From positions 124,001 through 188,000 of IMG/VR virus record IMGVR_UViG_3300014720_000014: 64,000 bases of DNA. The stretch is one strand, 5' to 3'. The first letter of the stretch is position 1; every line of letters starts with the position of its first letter. The stretch comes from a virus. Below, one piece after another: positions 61,332-64,000 of the stretch. Position numbers and translations under genes: made by a program. The notes under the pieces were generated by a model. It made no database searches, was not told where the DNA came from, and worked only from the letters and a program-made list of their open reading frames with translations.

Positions 61332-62744
61332 ATGATAAAAGATTACGGATACGAAATACAAAAATTATATCTTGAACTGATGTTAGCGGATGCTGAGATA
61401 TTCGTTCGATGTCAAGGTATTTTTGATCATACATTATTTGATCGCAAACTACAAGATGCTGCCGAATTCATAAACGCATATGCTAAAGAATATTCTGTAC
61501 TACCTGAATATGATATGGTAAATGCCAGTTGTAGAGTTGATCTGAAAAAACCAGAAGAAATAAAAGAAGGACATAATGATTGGCTAATGGATGAATTTGA
61601 ATCATTTATTAGACATAAAGCATTGGAACGTGCTATTATTGAATCGGCAGATTTATTAGAAAAGAAAGATTATGGACAGGTAGAAACAAAGATCAAAGAA
61701 GCAGTGCAGATCAGTCTTACGAAGGATATGGGCACTGATTATTTTGAAGATCCTAGACAAAGATTACTTAGAATTAAAGATAAAAATGGTCAAATATCAA
61801 CAGGTTGGCCTAGTTTAGATCGCAGACTGTTTGGAGGTATGAATCGCGGCGAGCTTAATATTTTTGCTGGTGGTAGCGGTGCAGGAAAATCTCTATTCCT
61901 TGCCAACCTAGGTGTTAACTGGTGCTTGCAAGGACTCAATGTTGTCTATCTAACTTTAGAACTTTCCGAAGATCTAGTAGCAATGCGTATTGACGCTATG
62001 ACTACAGGTATCCCAACTAAAGAGATCTTTAAAGATCTCGACGATGTCGAAATGAAAGTTCGTATCATTGGTAAGAAGTCAGGATCATTGCAGATCAAGT
62101 ATATGCCTAGTGGTAAGACCGCCAACGATCTTCGTGCTTATCTCAAAGAGTATGAAATTAAAACAGGTCGAAGAGTAGATGTACTATTAGTTGACTATCT
62201 AGATTTATTGATGCCAATGAGTCGAAAGATATCTCCTGCAGATCTATTCATCAAAGACAAATATGTATCAGAAGAACTAAGGAATCTTGCAGTAGAAAAA
62301 AATTGTATACTCGTAACAGCTTCACAATTAAATAGAGGAGCAGTTGAAGAAGTTGAGTTTGATCATAGTCATATTTCCGGTGGTCTAAGTAAGATTCAAA
62401 CAGCAGATAACGTGTTTGGTATTTTTACCAGCCGAGCCATGCGAGAACGTGGCAGATATCAAATACAATTGATGAAGACTCGTTCATCTAGTGGTGTAGG
62501 TCAAAAGGTTGATCTAGAGTTCAATCTAGAAACATTAAAGATCAGCGATCTTCCAGAAGATGAACAAGAAAGCCACAACGGCGCAAGTCGAGGATCAAGC
62601 AGTATTATAGATACAATTAAGCGTAAAACTGAAATACAACGTGAAGATCCAAGAGAAGGATCTACGGCACCAAAAGTTAGAGCACAAGTTGAAAGTACAA
62701 AATTGCGCGAGATTTTAAACAGTATGAATACAGATGAAGAATGA
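61332..62744 (+). CDS. gp41: Replicative DNA helicase gp41-like (DnaB family)
   Basis: 470 residues (T4 gp41 is 475). Walker A GGSGAGKS (180-187), VVYLTLELSED, VDVLLVDYLDLL (Walker B) and ILVTASQLNRGA belong to DnaB-like helicases. An N-terminal helical domain precedes the motor. It forms the hexamer that unwinds the fork 5' to 3' and binds gp61 as the primosome. A sigma70-like promoter ends just before the start. It overlaps the next small gene by 11 bases. Confidence 0.95.
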   Translation: MIKDYGYEIQKLYLELMLADAEIFVRCQGIFDHTLFDRKLQDAAEFINAYAKEYSVLPEYDMVNASCRVDLKKPEEIKEGHNDWLMDEFESFIRHKALERAIIESADLLEKKDYGQVETKIKEAVQISLTKDMGTDYFEDPRQRLLRIKDKNGQISTGWPSLDRRLFGGMNRGELNIFAGGSGAGKSLFLANLGVNWCLQGLNVVYLTLELSEDLVAMRIDAMTTGIPTKEIFKDLDDVEMKVRIIGKKSGSLQIKYMPSGKTANDLRAYLKEYEIKTGRRVDVLLVDYLDLLMPMSRKISPADLFIKDKYVSEELRNLAVEKNCILVTASQLNRGAVEEVEFDHSHISGGLSKIQTADNVFGIFTSRAMRERGRYQIQLMKTRSSSGVGQKVDLEFNLETLKISDLPEDEQESHNGASRGSSSIIDTIKRKTEIQREDPREGSTAPKVRAQVESTKLREILNSMNTDEE

Positions 62745-62973
62745 TAGATTAGAATTGTACAACTGGCGATTTAAGGCTGAGCCAGATACAATAGAAATTG
62801 ATTGGCCCAAAGTACATAAAAAAGTAGGCACTGATTTGATTAATTGGATCGTTAGACAGCCTAAAGATAAATGCCAGTTAGTGGTGGATAAAGTTGATCA
62901 GGAATACAAGCTAATAGCGGAATTCTATGACGAACACACATTGTTAAATTATCATTTGATGTGGGCTAAATAA
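62734..62973 (+). CDS. Small hypothetical protein after gp41
   Basis: 79 residues. It contains two Trp-rich helices (YNWRFKAEPDTIEIDWPKVHKKV) and ends ...LNYHLMWAK. The start overlaps gp41 by 11 bases and the stop is three bases before the next start, so it is in the same transcript. It looks like a single compact domain; no catalytic or binding motif was recognised. Confidence 0.6.
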   Translation: MKNDRLELYNWRFKAEPDTIEIDWPKVHKKVGTDLINWIVRQPKDKCQLVVDKVDQEYKLIAEFYDEHTLLNYHLMWAK

Positions 62974-62976
62974 TGA

Positions 62977-63690
62977 ATGCGTCTAAGAGAATTAAACGAA
63001 GATCACGACTTCATTACAGTAAATCGACAATTGAATCCCAAACTTTGGGAAGACAGTCGTCTCAAACTAGAAGTCAAACAAAAACTGATAGAAATCGCAA
63101 GAGCGTTTGAAGATTTTGTTGGTATTGAATTAGATGTAGAAGATTATACCATAACTGGTTCAAATGCTAATTTTACGTGGACAGAATACAGTGATTTGGA
63201 CCTACATCTTATTATTCCCGGTACGCCCACCGACGAACAGAGAGAACTATTCAATGCTAAGAAAGCTCTTTGGAGTGAGCAGCACGATATTTCGATCAAA
63301 GGACTTCCGGTAGAATGTTATGTACAAGGCTCCGACGAACCTCATCACAGCACCGGAGTATATAGTCTAGTAAATGATTCCTGGTTGGTCGAACCTAGAA
63401 AAATCAAACCAGAAGTAGATGATGCAGCAGTCGAAGCCAAGAAAGATGCCATACTGGCTTCTATCGAACATGCTCTTCTCAGCAAAGATCTTGAGAAATT
63501 ACGTACAGTAAAAGATAAAATCACACAGATGCGTAAAGCGGGATTGGCTCGAGCAGGTGAATGGTCAGTAGAAAATCTAGTATTCAAAATTCTACGTAAT
63601 CTAGGGCTTATTGATCAGATCACGGATAAAATCCGTGAACTAGAAGATCAAGAACTCAGTCTAGAACAACAATCAAATATTCTTAACTAA
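62977..63690 (+). CDS. Nucleotidyltransferase-fold protein
   Basis: 237 residues. G61-S62 (TGSNANFTWTEYSDLDLHLI) with D73-x-D75 matches the GS...DxD motif of the DNA-polymerase-beta-type nucleotidyltransferase fold; a third acidic residue may be E109. The C-terminal half is helical. It could be a tRNA-type, antibiotic-type or antitoxin-linked nucleotidyltransferase, or an inactive variant. The ATG at 62977 follows the previous stop by three bases. The substrate is unknown. Confidence 0.7.
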   Translation: MRLRELNEDHDFITVNRQLNPKLWEDSRLKLEVKQKLIEIARAFEDFVGIELDVEDYTITGSNANFTWTEYSDLDLHLIIPGTPTDEQRELFNAKKALWSEQHDISIKGLPVECYVQGSDEPHHSTGVYSLVNDSWLVEPRKIKPEVDDAAVEAKKDAILASIEHALLSKDLEKLRTVKDKITQMRKAGLARAGEWSVENLVFKILRNLGLIDQITDKIRELEDQELSLEQQSNILN

Positions 63691-63693
63691 ATA
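63687..63693 (+). promoter_or_regulatory. Late-promoter-like CTAAATA element
   Basis: CTAAATA overlaps the stop of the nucleotidyltransferase gene. The next ATG is at 63788, so this copy would give a long leader containing the hairpin at 63744-63765. Confidence 0.4.
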
Positions 63694-63743
63694 TCCCTGC
63701 GTGTGAGGTGATCTGAGCTGGACCTAAATCAATTTCAGAAACG

Positions 63744-63765
63744 CACTTGATTCAAGTGTTTTTCT
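63744..63765 (+). terminator. Hairpin with T-run, possible terminator
   Basis: CACTTG-ATT-CAAGTG followed by TTTTTCT. It may end the gp41 transcript or, if the CTAAATA box at 63687 is active, act as an attenuator. Confidence 0.55.
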
Positions 63766-63787
63766 GTCTACTTTAAAGGAGATTTAG

Positions 63788-64000
63788 ATGCAAGCCAGAA
63801 CAAAGAAAGAACAGGCAGCAGCCCCTGAAACAAAATCCGAAATGGATATGATCAAAGAGCTGCAAGACGAACTACGCTTTTTACGTGAACAGCGTACGGC
63901 TAAATCAGCCGATCCTGAACAGATTCAAAAGCAACAAGAATTGATTGCCAAGAATACCAGACGTGCCTGGGACAGCGAAGCATTAGTTCAATTCAATGTA
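63788..64000 (+). CDS. Hypothetical protein, 3' partial at the window edge
   Basis: The first 71 residues are visible, from the ATG at 63788 behind AAAGGAG. They are charged and helical (MQARTKKEQAAAPE; MIKELQDELRFLREQRT; KQQELIAKNTRRAW), so a coiled coil is likely. The frame is open at the right edge. The 97-base gap upstream holds a late-type box and a hairpin. Nothing else can be said from this fragment. Confidence 0.6.
   Translation, partial: MQARTKKEQAAAPETKSEMDMIKELQDELRFLREQRTAKSADPEQIQKQQELIAKNTRRAWDSEALVQFNV

Noticed and set aside
1-64000. Search for tRNA genes, CRISPR arrays, insertion sequences and integrase genes
   Set aside because: No cloverleaf, regular short repeats with spacers, transposase or integrase was seen by eye; a tRNA scan would be needed to exclude weak candidates.

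Overview
The window is a stretch of a large tailed-phage genome of the T4-like myovirus superfamily, most like the marine and freshwater branch (pelagiphage and cyanophage relatives). The gene complement shows this: neck proteins gp13 and gp14, sheath terminator gp15, sheath gp18, tube gp19, head-completion gp4, terminase gp16 and gp17, dNMP kinase gp1, ssDNA-binding gp32, recombination proteins UvsX, UvsY and UvsW, primase gp61 and helicase gp41. No ribosomal RNA, tRNA, integrase or bacterial housekeeping operon was seen. Coding density is very high, with many ATGA-type overlaps. The host is not given. A small secreted Ala/Lys/Pro-rich protein (32183-32371) resembles periplasmic proteins of Betaproteobacteria, which hints at such a host but does not prove it.

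Layout. 1-12136 (+): adhesion and tail-fibre block, with a giant fibre protein running in from the left edge, two small or medium fibre-like proteins, two tandem paralogous adhesin-like proteins and a small accessory protein. 12099-18408 (-): an inverted operon, read right to left, of HNH endonuclease, gp14, gp15, a possible Nudix-fold protein, a coiled-coil protein, an unknown and two Fe(II)/2-oxoglutarate oxygenases. 18463-32046 (+): gp13, gp1, (an HNH-like gene on -), gp18, gp19, a second tube-like protein, gp4, gp16, probable prohead or internal proteins, gp17 and an acidic 570-residue protein. 32183-35991: secreted protein, gp32, acidic protein, UvsX, UvsY. 36025-43114: first glycan block (nucleotidyltransferase/cupin fusion, GT-A-type transferases and five members of one NS-A-ES-type family). 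43146-46516: UvsW with associated unknowns. 46513-55042: second glycan block (GT-A transferases, FkbM and other methyltransferases, cupin, nucleotide-sugar dehydrogenase, asparagine synthase, epimerase). 55030-64000: small unknowns, a miniature PolIII-alpha-like protein, a structural protein, gp61, a carbamoyltransferase, gp41, a nucleotidyltransferase-fold protein and the start of one more gene.

How it works together. The structural genes build the contractile tail, neck and head-packaging motor. The replication and recombination genes form the T4-type primosome and recombination-dependent replication machinery. The two glycan blocks are interleaved with these core genes and look able to make and attach a modified (oxidised, methylated, amidated, carbamoylated) sugar, either on the virion or on the host envelope.

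Regulation. At least seven genes have a T4 late-promoter-like heptamer (NTAAATA) exactly five bases before the ATG and no Shine-Dalgarno sequence, and an eighth has a four-base gap. This suggests leaderless late mRNAs. A few sigma70-type promoters (TTGAC-N17-TATAAT-like) precede gp1, gp32 and the UvsW segment.
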